Position numbers and translations under genes: made by a program. A DNA stretch of 64,000 bases from Isoetes taiwanensis (lineage: Eukaryota; Streptophyta; Lycopodiopsida; Isoetales; Isoetaceae): contig JAJEKV010000059.1 in the NCBI GenBank assembly GCA_021234155.1, forward strand, positions 7,944,779-8,008,778, in the 5' to 3' direction. How positions within the stretch are numbered: position 1 is the stretch's first letter; each line of letters starts with the position of its first letter. Shown here in pieces: positions 22,552-32,462 of this stretch. A model generated the notes under the pieces. It was not told the DNA's origin. It worked only from the letters and a program-made list of their open reading frames with translations, and searched no databases.

Positions 22552-23361
22552 GTGATTTCGGTTGTCCCAAATCATAGCACCGCCCAAACACTAACTTCGT
22601 ATACGGTAGTTAGGAGGAGGCTAAGTCAATCGTCGTTAGTTCTCTTTGTTGTTTGGTTTGGTGTTAGGTTAAGTTAAGAAATTGTAGCTTTGAAGTGGAG
22701 GGGCCAAGATTGGAGGCCTAGCAGGTGCCAGTGGGTAACTCAAATGACAAAGATGATGGCTCCATTGGATTGGGCGCACTCGAATTACCCTAAAACAGTC
22801 AACTCCAGGCGAAAAATAGTCAAGGGCAGGCCCAAAAACGAATTCGGGCGCCGCTTGCTTTTTGTAAACTTTGCGATCAAGTTAGAAGCGCCCGAAATCT
22901 TTGTCGGCGCCCGACTGAATCGGACTTCGAGTCAACGCGGACCCGCCCGGTCAACTTCGGCGCCGCTTGCATTTCGGCGACACCGGTCCGAGCGAAAACC
23001 CGTATAATGCCATCGGCGCCGGCCGTATGTGGCGTATTTCCAGCCCAGTATGATTTTTTTAATAATAAAATTTTGAAGTTAATAAGAAATTTTTTTTTTT
23101 TTTTTTTGAAATTTTAAAAGTTAATTGGCCGTTTAGCAAACCATTTTTTATCATTTTGCTTTTGCTTCTTAAGCCTCCAACCACAGGCCGCCCTCATGCC
23201 GCCATCGCCACGGACCCGACCTTTGATCCTGCGCCCTTGTGCCTTGTGCATCTCGGCGCCCCCTTTGCCATCCTCTTGGCTGCGGTAGCCTCACTATTCC
23301 CTATGGCCATCACCAAGAGCTCCGGATCCAACCACCATGAGCATCGTGGAGATCCTACGCC
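22552..23361 (+). other. Leader before the H3-fusion gene; possible promoter
   Basis: There is no protein I recognise. The first part is GC-rich with several 'cggcgcc' and 'gggcgcc' motifs (near 22848, 22911, 22968 and 23014). The second part (23040-23120) is AT-rich with T-tracts and 'ttttaaaag' near 23111, which could serve as a TATA-like box for the gene that follows. This is inference. Confidence 0.4.
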
Positions 23362-24527
23362 ATGATTGCTAAGCACATGGCTCTTGACCCAGCCCTCATC
23401 GACATCTTGTTGGATGAGCTGGTCAATAGGTTTGAGAACAACGATAGGATTCCATATCCTGTCTATCACTTCTCAGAGCCATTCCTCATCCGGCTGAACC
23501 TACGCCAGCTTCCATATACCCTTGTTGAGCAACCTGACATGGTGATGATGCTCATCAAGTTTTATCCTCCCGAACAGGAAGGCCATACGGAGGAGGAAGA
23601 TGTCAGGACGGAGGCCGACCGGATTAGGGGTTTTGCGGGGAAGGCGACCACTCGGAAATTGAGCGGTCGACCGCGACCGGCGGTAGGGAGTACCGGTACC
23701 TCGGAGACGGCTTTGCCGTCATCGATGGCAGAGCCATTGAGGTTCCTCCATACCAATGGCATGAGGGTTCCAACAGCTTTGTCTGGGGAGAGATCCCCGA
23801 CATTAGCATAGACTATCTGACCACTATTCAGATAGATATGGGTCTGCGGCCACAAAGGTACCACGCTGAACTTAATCGCCGTGCGCCGAGCCAACTTTTT
23901 TGCTCAGATCCAAGAGGACCTAAGGAGAGCTTCGGGAAGAGCGAGAAGTTGGAGCAAGAGGAGCGGGACCGACAAGATCAGCGGGACCAACAGGGAGGAG
24001 GTGCATCTGGGAGTGGCTCGAACCCAAAACCGACGCATCCGACCGTTAAGCTCCGGAGGAAGGGAGTTGCCCATAAGGCCGGCAGTCAATACAAGGATAA
24101 GTTGAAGACTTTCGGGGCTTTTGGGAAGAAGACCAGCTCCGACCGGAGGCAGCAGAGAGTGGATAACTCCCGGCCGGTTGCTGGGGCTAAGACGGTGCCA
24201 ACATCGTCGGGGCCTCGGCCGCAGCGGAAGCCTCATCGGTTCCGACCCGGTACCGTGGCATTGCGGGAGATCCGCAAATTTCAGAAGTCGACGGACCTTC
24301 TGATCAGAAAGCTGCCTTTCCAAAGGCTGGTACGGGAGATCGCACAGCAATTTAAGACCGATCTCCGTTTCCAGACCTTTGCAATTTTGGCACTCCAAGA
24401 GGCTGCTGAAGCCTACTTGGTAGCACTTTTTGGTGATGCCAACCTTTGCGCTATCCACGCAAAGAGGGTCACCATAATGCCTAAGGATTTAGCCCTCGCC
24501 CGTAGGATACGGGGGGAGCAACCTTAG
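23362..24527 (+). CDS. Histone H3-fold fusion protein encoded inside the chromovirus
   Basis: The frame 23838-24527 (229 codons) ends in a full histone H3 core. Residues 131-229 align without gaps to canonical H3 residues 37-135, with about 85 of 99 identical, judged by eye from memory of plant H3. Preserved blocks include '[12 protein letters not shown]', '[17 protein letters not shown]', 'FKTDLRFQ', '[16 protein letters not shown]' and 'LARRIRGE'; H113 and D123 of the H3-H3 contact are kept. At variant-diagnostic sites it has F41, F87 and L90, a mixture. Loop 1 has canonical length, so it is not a CENH3 type. The normal tail with its ARKS sites is absent; instead there is a Gln/Gly/Lys/Arg-rich tail. 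The frame stays open upstream to about 23643 and, across one frameshift, joins a frame starting at 23362, giving a protein of roughly 380 residues with an unrecognised N-terminal part. Confidence 0.85.
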
Positions 24528-24573
24528 CCTACTTGCGGGGATCCGCAATTGTACATATTTTTTTGTGACAATT

Positions 24574-24579
24574 AATAAA
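24574..24579 (+). terminator. Poly(A) signal after the H3-fusion gene
   Basis: AATAAA lies 47 bases after the stop codon, in an AT-rich stretch. A plant-type near-upstream poly(A) element placed before the next gene suggests this gene is transcribed as its own unit. Confidence 0.5.
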
Positions 24580-24650
24580 GAAGCTTTTATTTTGAATTAA
24601 AAGTTTAATGTTTTTTTTTCCTTTTCCATGATAAATTTAAAATAAAATGC

Positions 24651-24683
24651 TGACGTCAGCTTTATTAAGAGGGTTTAAAAGGG
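24651..24683 (+). promoter_or_regulatory. Candidate internal promoter: TGACGTCA plus TATA-like box
   Basis: TGACGTCA (24651-24658) is a perfect palindromic ACGT-core site of the type bound by plant bZIP factors, and its ACGTCA half is the hexamer known from plant histone promoters. 'tttaaaaggg' (24674-24683) follows at a TATA-like distance, then a pyrimidine-rich leader and a start codon near 24775. The same 'tttaaaaggg' recurs before gag at 27013. The promoter role is inference. Confidence 0.5.
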
Positions 24684-24774
24684 GACTGTAGGGTTATTTT
24701 AAACGCTTCTTTTCCTCTCTCCTCCCTTCTAGCGCCATAGGCTGCGCCGCTTTTGCTTTTGCTTTGGTACCTTG

Positions 24775-25756
24775 ATGGGGAGAAATGGGATCCACAGTTC
24801 CCTTCGACTGCTGCGGCCTTTGCTATGCCAACACATAGATCTCCTTGCCAACATGCAAATGCATCCCGGACTATCTGCCGGATTCCTTGACTTTTTACAT
24901 GGAGGAAATGCTTCCTCTGTGTATTCCTCTAGGGATCCTCCCCACTTGTATTTGGAGCGGGGAGATAGTTCTAGATGCTAGGCGGGACACACATGCTTAT
25001 GACGTCTTGAAAGGGAAACTCCGATGGGGTAAACACCTACCGTGGTCCAAAGAGGGGACAAGCAGATCTGAAGCCACTTTCGCTCTAGCCATCCTCATGG
25101 ACCAATACGTTGAGGATGAAACCTTCTGCGGAGAAGAAGGGCAAGTTGCGAATCCTCCGAGGAGGGGATGACGAGCATATCGGAATGGGCGACTTTGCCC
25201 GTTGGAAAGAGCTAGCAGAGGAGTTACCACCGCCGGACCCATCTATAGGCTTGTCGAGGGTTAGACGGCCTTCCGATTATTTATCACCGTGGGCTGAGGA
25301 GTACCTTCTCTTGGATGATATTATCCGGGCGTATCACGTAGTGGCGGATTCGGCTAGCGCCAAAGACCATGTACTCTACGAGCTTGCGGAGTATTGTATG
25401 GATGATTTCATCGACTTCACTTCTACCGAGCTTCCTCCGGAGGTGCACCAGCTCCTTCAGTTCCGTCAGGAGACTCTAGAGCCGGCGGAGACTCTACTAC
25501 GTCTCCGTGACTTCGTGATCACGAGGAACCGGCCAAGAAGCTTGCACGGATGCCTTCACGGCTATGGGACCTCATGTCCCAAACATCAATATGGTTGAGG
25601 TTCCCTCTGGCTCAGATGATGAGGGTGAAGATTTATATCATAACCTGCGCGATAAGAAGGAGGAGCAACAGGGAGCTCAAGGAGGAAGAAGTCCTCATGG
25701 ACTTGGATAAGGAAGTGGCCGCATCCCAAACTCCGCAAAGGGAAGTCTTTGGGTAA
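24775..25756 (+). pseudogene. Extra chromovirus gene 2, unknown product (frameshifted)
   Basis: Frames 24845-25171, 25110-25598 and 25550-25756 overlap and appear to be pieces of one protein. It starts Cys-rich, continues through 'VLDARRDTHAYDVLKGKLRWGK', then an acidic helical stretch with 'YLSPWAEEYLLLDDIIRAYH' and 'LYELAEYCMDDFIDF', and ends Glu/Lys-rich. Composition is coding-like, with few stops between the shifts. I recognise no domain; it does not resemble gag, envelope or histone. It lies between the H3-fusion gene and a third unknown gene, all in the same direction as gag-pol. Confidence 0.55.
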
Positions 25757-26328
25757 CCACCTCACCCGTTTCTTTTTGTCGGCCTTCAAATCACGGGCAG
25801 CTTCTTTTCATAGCCCGACTTAGGGCCGAGAGGTCTGGCTGCATGGTGGGCCCTCCGTGCACTTTCTACACTCGCATGCCACAAGAAGCTTCCCTATCGT
25901 GCGTTTACGTATGTACTGCGTCTGACGGGATCTCTGCCCCTCACGACCTTGGGCCAAGATATTGCGCCTTGGATGGGCATGAAGCTCCTCACGGCAGCCC
26001 CATTGGCGTTGCCTATCCACCGAGGTTGCATCCGCATTGCGGCGGCCACGGTGGACCCAGGGGTAGCTCTGGCTGCGACACCGGCCCTCCCCCCCACCTC
26101 CTAAGGTTAAGGATAAAGAGGCAGGGCCTAGTTCCTGAACTAAGAGTACTATATATATATACATGTATTTATGAGATTTTGGATTGGCAATTGTTTAAAC
26201 CATATTGGAAAATGTGTACCTTATCTACTTATTAAATACAAAGTTTTCTTGATGAGTATAACTAAACTGTTTTTTTTATGACATCCTCTTCCAAAGCATT
26301 AAAGTTTAGGGTATAGTGGAATTACAAA
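25757..26328 (+). other. Tail of gene 2 and spacer, unclear coding
   Basis: Open frames occur in all three plus frames and on the minus strand between 25800 and 26164, but none matches a known family. One plus frame gives a hydrophobic run near 25960-26030 ('MGMKLLTAAPLALPIHRG') that could be a membrane segment if translated. The rest, to 26328, is AT-rich spacer. Confidence 0.3.
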
Positions 26329-26890
26329 ATGTTCTCTATTCACTCCAACTATATTGCAGAGGAAACCATTTGGGAATATGAGGAAAGAATCACCGACATG
26401 GTTAGGAGGGACGATCCCGGCCGCCCGCACCCGGGACTATGGCCGAGATATGGTGAATATCCGCGAGTGGGAGGAAGGCTATGGAACCCAACCACCGCCA
26501 CCGTGGGAACTCTACGACCACGACAAAGGGCTGGAGATAGTTAACATCCTCGGGGATCGAGCTTTTCGAGGATCTGAAGATGACCACAATAAATGGTCGC
26601 ACAGGACTATTGGAATATGACCGAGCACGAAGCCTTTGAGGACGCCAACGACCATCTTTGGCAACTCTTTTATGCGATCACGAAGGCTCTTTAACCTTCC
26701 GATTGTCGACCCAACATGGGAGTACCAAGCAATCATTGTCCAAGCACAGGCACGCTATAAACTCGTCCGAAAGCTATGCGGGAGAGTACACTTCTGCGAT
26801 CCTCAGACCCTTCGCCAACCCCTAGGCTTGGTCTCTTCCGTTGTGTTTTTTCGTTCTTGTGGTTCTTTGTGTGCCAAAGAGGGACTTTAA
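26329..26890 (+). pseudogene. Extra chromovirus gene 3, unknown product (frameshifted)
   Basis: Frames 26354-26620 and 26636-26890 form a small gene with at least one frameshift near 26620. Text such as 'MVNIREWEEGYGTQPPPPWE' and 'VDPTWEYQAIIVQAQARYKLV' looks coding but matches nothing I know. It is followed by AATAAA at 26967-26972, so it too may be a separate transcription unit. It could conceivably be a diverged part of gag. Confidence 0.45.
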
Positions 26891-27012
26891 AAGTTCCCAT
26901 TGTATCATACCTACTTTCGTCTTAACCCATGTACCAAAATACTTGTTTTGTACTCGACTTCAATGAAATAAAAACATTGTTTTCTGTTTGTATATTCTTT
27001 TGATCTCAAATA

Positions 27013-27022
27013 TTTAAAAGGG
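27013..27022 (+). promoter_or_regulatory. TATA-like box before gag
   Basis: 'tttaaaaggg' is identical to the box at 24674 and lies about 40 bases before the ATG at 27060. Two identical copies before two separate genes support a promoter role, but this is unproven. Confidence 0.35.
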
Positions 27023-27059
27023 ATTATACATTAGTATAAATCTGCTTATATATTCATAA

Positions 27060-28115
27060 ATGCTCCCTATAGACGGTGTACGTAATGCCGCTTGGCAAAC
27101 ACCCTCCAACGCCAGTAGGCTCACCCCTGAACAGGAATTGATGTTAATGAAAAGGCAACTCGGCGAGTTACAGGCTTATGTGTTGCATACCAATCCACTG
27201 CCACATACTCGGGAGGACGGACCCAAGCATTACCTCGCGACCATTGAGTCCACACTGCTTGAGCCATCTCCTCCCGAGATAGCCCCATTACTGTCTGCAG
27301 AGGAGGACTCATGCTAAAGCGTCATCGAAGTTCCTCTAAGGATAGCGCCCCGCTTCCTCACATTCAACCACTTAGCGTTCTTGGGTTCCTCGCTATCGGA
27401 CGGTGACCATTCAAAGGCGTAAGGATAAGGAATAATGAAAAAAGCTGATGATCTGACTATCACTAGTATATGGAAGAAACCGGAAGTTGGCTCGGTTTGA
27501 TGGCAAATCGAGAGGAGGCTTGAATGCGGAATCTTGGTTGGACGAAATGAAGGAATTCGAAGTCCTATGGAATGACGGAGAAGGATACGGGGAAGGTCGC
27601 CACCACGAACCTTTACCGGGCTGCCGTGTTTGGTGGAAGGGTTACGCGAGAGCTAAACACCGGATAGGAGCGGATGCAAGTTCGGGAAGTTTGCTAAGGC
27701 TTTTAAATCGCATTACGTGCCTCGTGCGCACAAATGCCAACAGATTCAGACCTTCTGAGGTTGGAGCGAAAGGGCATGTCCGTGCAGGCCTACAGCAGCG
27801 AATTCATGCGCTTGAGGTTGTATGTGCGAGGAATGAATGAGAAAAGAGCGTTAGAGGGCTACATTGAAGGGTTGGCCCCATCTATTAAACGAATGGTCAA
27901 GGCTATTGACCCAAAGTCGATGTAGGGCGGAAGCTAAGGCATTAAGCCTTGAGGAAGATCGCCAAGGAGCCGATATCATGACCGCTCCTTACTCGCAGAC
28001 CACGGCCGTCCACACCTTACAAACCCGTTCGCCAATTCGGGGCCCTCTCGGACAATTCCTATGGGCGCCCGAGGGAGAAGAAAGTTGCTTTTAGCACCCC
28101 GGATAAGCGAGAACA
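27060..28115 (+). pseudogene. Chromovirus gag (frameshifted)
   Basis: Frame 27060-27317 gives a charged N-terminal part ('EQELMLMKRQLGELQAYV'). Frames near 27480-27925 give the capsid-like gag domain: 'ARFDGKSRGGLNAESWLDEM', then 'LLRLERKGMSVQAYSSEFMRL' and 'EKRALEGYIEGLAPSIKRMV', typical of the plant retrotransposon gag family. At least three frameshifts break it. The zinc knuckle expected after gag is not intact; Cys and His residues near 28200-28250 may be its remains. Confidence 0.75.
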
Positions 28116-28727
28116 ATGCTGGTAAGGAAATTCGGGGCCTCTTACGGTCCATTCCTAAAGAGGCGGAGAACAGCTCAGCCGATAAGGCATGCTACAGTGC
28201 ATGAGGCTGGACACTTCATGCGAGAATTGCCCGATGCGTCCAGACGGTGCTCAAGCGCCATGGCCGACCTGGATTGGGAAGATTTGGAGTCCAATCTTGC
28301 TGCGGAAGACGAAGCTCCCGAGTACATTCATGGTGCGTCTCATATTCTTGCCGCTATAGAAACAGGCAACGCTGAAAGTCAGCCTTCTGTTATTTCTACA
28401 ATAGGCCAAGTAGACGGAAAGCCCTTCATAATTTTGATGGACCGCGGGTAGTACACATAATTTTGCTTCTCCTAGAATGGCCCGTGCTTTGCCGTGGAAA
28501 CGTTGAAATCCCGCCCTAAGCCAGTCACATTAGCTAGCGGTAAGATCAGACACACTCATGGACGCCGTATTAACCTTAAAATGCAGTTGCCAGGTGCACC
28601 AGTTGCCTTGGGTGCCGAGTTAATGGACATTGGCAAATATGATCTTATTGTGGGAATGGAGTTTTTAGCGTCTGCCAAGGCCCACATAGATTGCGAGAAG
28701 GGGGAGGTCACCTTCAACGCCAGCTAA
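28116..28727 (+). pseudogene. Chromovirus aspartic protease (frameshifted, unusual active site)
   Basis: The frame 28116-28451 ends in 'GKPFIILMDRG', and a one-base shift leads to 'STHNFAS'. The expected chromovirus active site is D-S/T-G-S/A-T-H-N-F, so the residue after Asp is Arg rather than Ser or Thr. Frame 28494-28727 continues with 'MDIGKYDLIVGMEFL', the second family-typical block. The enzyme normally cuts the gag-pol polyprotein in the particle. Confidence 0.75.
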
Positions 28728-28999
28728 TGGAGCACGCGTGTAGCGATAAAAGGTGATTCATTACACTCAGTCATGCGATCAATGTCGATAAAAGCGGCTA
28801 GGAAAAGCTATGCTTGCTAGGAATGAACTTCTTTGCCTCATTAAACTTGCTTCCATTGAGTCGGACTCCAAAAAAGCAGCAACAAATGTCGGCGCTTTAC
28901 CATCCGGAGATTCCTACCCTTCTTCGAGAATTTAGCGATCTTTTTCCGGATGAGATCCACAAGCTTCCTCCTTTTAGGGGTGGAATGTGAGATAACTCT

Positions 29000-29810
29000 T
29001 GAACCGGTACTAAGCCTACCAGCAAAGCCCGTCTTAGAATGAGTCCTCCTGAGTTAGCGAGAGCTTAAGAAACAAACTACAAGAGTTCTTGAATGTGGGG
29101 TTTATTCGCCCAATGTTTCACCCTTTGGTGCTCCTATTCTTTTGTCAAGAAGAAAGATGGCTCCTTAAGGATGTGTATTGATTATAGGCAACTCAATAAG
29201 CATACCATCAAGAATCGCTATGCTTTGCCTAGGGCGATGATCTTATGGACCCGTTACAAGGAGCAAAATATTTCTCAAAGATTGATTTGTGCTCCGGGTA
29301 CCATCGGATAAGGATTAAGGAACAGGACATCCATAAGTCCGCTTTTACATTGCCGGATATGGGCATTACGAATTCACCGGTCATGCCTTTTGGATTGACC
29401 AACGCCCACAACGTTTATGCACGGTTGATGAATGACATCTTCCTCGCCAATACTTGGATGACTTTGTTGTCATTTTCTTTGATGACATTCTCATCTATAG
29501 TAAAACCTTGCAGCAACATGAACAACATCTTCGATTAGCTTTGCAAAAGCTAAGGCCATCGACTCTTTGCCAAGTTCTCTAAATGCAAGTTCGCCACTCA
29601 GGGTAGACTATTTGGGGCATATTATCTCTGCGAAAGGAATTGCTACAGATCCAAATAAGATAGAAGCGGTAAAGGATTGGCCCATTCCATTAATGTTTGA
29701 GAGGTCCGGAGTTTCTTGGGACTCGCAGGATATTATCGAAAATTTGTCAAGGATTTTGCAACAATTGCCGCACCTCTTACTAATCTCACAAAGCATGAGA
29801 AAGTAAAGGA
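29000..29810 (+). pseudogene. Chromovirus reverse transcriptase (frameshifted)
   Basis: Blocks of Ty3 RT appear in order: '[20 protein letters not shown]' (29132), '[20 protein letters not shown]' (29256), 'PFGLTNA' (29388), the catalytic F-F-D-D in a shifted frame near 29482, and '[20 protein letters not shown]' (29600). The normal YxDD is FFDD here. Multiple one-base shifts prevent a continuous protein. Confidence 0.85.
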
Positions 29811-30283
29811 TTGGATAGAACATTGGAAAACAAAAGTCCAAGTCGGCTTTCGAAACTCAAGGATGCTTTAACATCTGCACTTTTGATCCTTACCTTGCCC
29901 GATCCGGAAAAGGATAAATCGGTAGCCACCGATGCGAGTAAGATAGCTACCTGGTGTCTTAATGCGGGAGGGGAGAGTTGTTGCTTACGATTCAAAGAAG
30001 ATGAACGATGCAGAGCAAAATGGATATCCTACCCATGATCGAGTTGCTAGCGGTTATGCGTGCTCTCAGATTTGGAGACACTACCTTCTTGGTAGAAGAT
30101 TTCATTTGGATACGGATCATCGAGTCTCCGCTATCTATCCACCCGGCCAAATCTGAATCTCCGTCGGCGAAGATGGATGGAATTCCTCGAGGAATATGAC
30201 TTGAGATTGTATACAAGCGAGAAAGCACAATGTGGTTATGGATGCTTTGTCACGTCATCCCTTCATAACCCGCACCTATTGTA
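29811..30283 (+). pseudogene. Chromovirus RNase H (frameshifted)
   Basis: It follows the RT directly. 'REGRVVAYDSKKMNDAEQNG' (frame 29962) matches the 'PVAYESRKL...E.NY' block of Ty3 RNase H. 'LLGRRFHLDTDHRV' (30087) matches the block with the last catalytic Asp. At least three frameshifts lie within it. Confidence 0.75.
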
Positions 30284-31514
30284 ATGCCATTTCCACACTC
30301 ACCAAGTGAGTTTGGGAAGCAGATAGAACAAACCTTGGCCACAAATCCCAATTTTAATATCCGGGAAAGTTTGGGTAGGGAAGCCCGTCTCTGGATAGAG
30401 AACGTGAGACATTCCGTTCATATAAGAAGGAGGGCAATTTATTATATTACAAAGATAAGTTGTGTGTTCCAAATGACTTTGGGTGCGCGAAGCTGATTCT
30501 CCATGACACACACAACAGCCCTATAGCAGACATGCGGGTTTTATGAAAACTTACTTTAAGATCCGCTCCAGCTATTTTTGGCCTTCCATGAAGAAGGATA
30601 TTGCTAGGTACATCAAACGATTATGGGTTTGTCGACAAACCAAGGCGGAGCAATTAAGAGTTCCCGGGAATTGCAACCTTTGGATGTGTCCAACGCCAAG
30701 TGGGAAGTCATAACCATGGATTTCATTGTGGGGCTTCCACGCATCTCGCGGGTATGATGCCTTAATGGTCGTGGGTCGACAAATTATCAAAGATGGCTCA
30801 CTTCCCGCCATGTCGCACCACGGACACCGCCGACCGACACGCCTTGCTTGCTTTTGCAAAGGAAATTTTCAGGTTGCACGGGATGCCGAGAGTAATTGTA
30901 TCGGGATAGGGATCCTAAGTTTGTCGATGCATTCGGAGGGATTTCTTCGCCACCATCCAGACCAAGCTTGCCATGAGTACAGCCTACCATCCTCAGACAG
31001 ATGGTCAAACAGAACGTGTCAATCGTATTATCGAAGATATGCTAAGAAGCTATGTATGGAGTAAACAGTCACAATGGGCGGATTATATTTACTTAGTGGA
31101 ATTCGCCTACAACAGTACAAAGCAGGAGTCTTCTAGAATGTCTCCTTTCATGATAAATTATGGCTACCAATGTCTTACTCCAGACACATGGCATAATCCT
31201 GTTTCTAAAGTGGAGGTCTCTCAACAACTCCTTTTAGAAATGCAGGCCTTGGTGGAAGAAGTTCGGGGGTTACTTAGTGGGTCGCGACGCAAATGTCAAA
31301 GAGTCTAGCGGATAAGCACCGAACCCCACGAATCTTCCAGGTGGGTGAGTCAGTTTGGCTTAAGATCAAAGTAAAACAAGCCAAGCTTAAAATTGGTAAC
31401 TGTAAGAAGTTGGCACCCAGATGGGCTGGGCCGTTTATGATTACTGAACGCGTGGGAGAACAGGCATATCGCTTGGACTTGCCACCCCGCTTGAAGATAC
31501 ACAAGGTCTTCTGA
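30284..31514 (+). pseudogene. Chromovirus integrase (frameshifted)
   Basis: Near 30500 shifted frames give the zinc-binding region ('HDTHNSPIAGHAGF', then 'CRQTKA'). The core follows with the family block 'MSTAYHPQTDGQTERVNRII' at 30973, which carries the catalytic Glu. The first two catalytic Asp regions (near 30715 and 30900) are frameshifted. 'WLKIKVKQAKLKIGNCKKLA' and 'RWAGPFMITERVGEQAYRLD' (31350-31490) form the C-terminal GPY/F module typical of Ty3 integrases. Confidence 0.85.
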
Positions 31515-31543
31515 AGCAACACACCCCTGATCCAGAGGAGGTT

Positions 31544-31800
31544 TTGGATACCCCTACCCTCCTAGAAATGACTGAAGAGCAGCTGGAAATAGTGCCCGAA
31601 GCTCTTCTTGATCGAGCTTACAAACAGACCAGAAGGACTCAAATGTTGCAATACTTGGTCAAGTGGAAGCACTTACCAGTTGAAGATGCTACCTGGGTAA
31701 TGAAGATAGACCTTGAGAAGCACTATCCGGACTTCATGCGGGAATCTCAAGGCCGCACCATCAACGATGCTATCAACCCCGCTCCCGGCGGTAAGCTTGA
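31544..31800 (+). CDS. Chromodomain at the integrase C-terminus
   Basis: After the GPY/F module the frame encodes 'PEALLDRAYKQTRRTQMLQY', 'LVKWKHLPVEDATWV' and 'LEKHYPDF', a clear chromodomain of the chromovirus type. It retains the VKW.H-L--E.ATW core, although the first aromatic-cage position is not obvious. In studied chromoviruses such domains bind methylated H3 or other heterochromatin marks and steer integration. A one-base shift separates it from the integrase frame at about 31514. Confidence 0.85.
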
Positions 31801-32449
31801 AGGCTTGATTGATCGAGAATCATGTTTTAGAGGGGTAGACGCATCGTATATGATAGTAATAACCGATGATGAGATCACCTTCGTGTTCTCTAGGACGTGG
31901 TGTATTGTTGATGTTGACATGACCGCGAATTGCTAGGAAAGCATCTAGTAGATAGACTGCGTTCATTCCGGCTATACGGGGAACTGAACCATTCCTCATG
32001 CTACAATGAATTGCAAGCCGTACACATGATAGATTCCCTTCTAGATACTTTTTCTTTTATTTGTAGGGGGTGGTCCCTTCAACCACAACTTAATCATATT
32101 ATTAACCTACGGGTATATGGTTGTGTGCAGGCCAATGAACAAATCGTCACCTGCCTTGTATAGAGGGTTGCTGATGACCCAACTTGTCCCGTATTGGTTT
32201 TGTCTACATGTATGAATTTTGTTGTCAGAATGTTTTAAATCGGACTCCGGTCCTAAACTCCTTTGCTCATAAGTTTATATCGAGCGTGCTTGTACTTTGA
32301 TATTTTAACTTCAATGTATTACTATCCAAATTACTATAATCTTAACGTATTAATGTTATATTCTTAACTACATTCGCTAATTCAAAGGCTGCTTTTACGA
32401 TATGTATTCAATTAATTAATCCTAATCTTTGAGACGAAAGATTATTTTT
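31801..32449 (+). other. Chromovirus 3' untranslated region
   Basis: No conserved domain is seen between the chromodomain and the polypurine tract. Frames at 31930-32163 are short and unrecognised. The last 250 bases are AT-rich. Confidence 0.5.
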
Positions 32450-32462
32450 AAGGAGGGGAGAA
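32450..32462 (+). other. Polypurine tract
   Basis: 'aaggaggggagaa' lies immediately before the TG that starts the 3' LTR, the expected site for priming plus-strand DNA. Confidence 0.85.

Noticed and set aside
23838-24527. Centromeric H3 (CENH3) interpretation of the histone fusion
   Set aside because: The core is about 86% identical to canonical H3 by eye and loop 1 has canonical length, whereas CENH3 cores diverge more and usually have a longer loop 1. Only the unrelated N-terminal tail resembles the CENH3 pattern.
24790-24870. Bowman-Birk-like Cys pattern (CCGLCYANT then SLPTCKC) in extra gene 2
   Set aside because: A stop interrupts it, the reactive-loop residues do not match, and no second loop follows. 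Probably chance.
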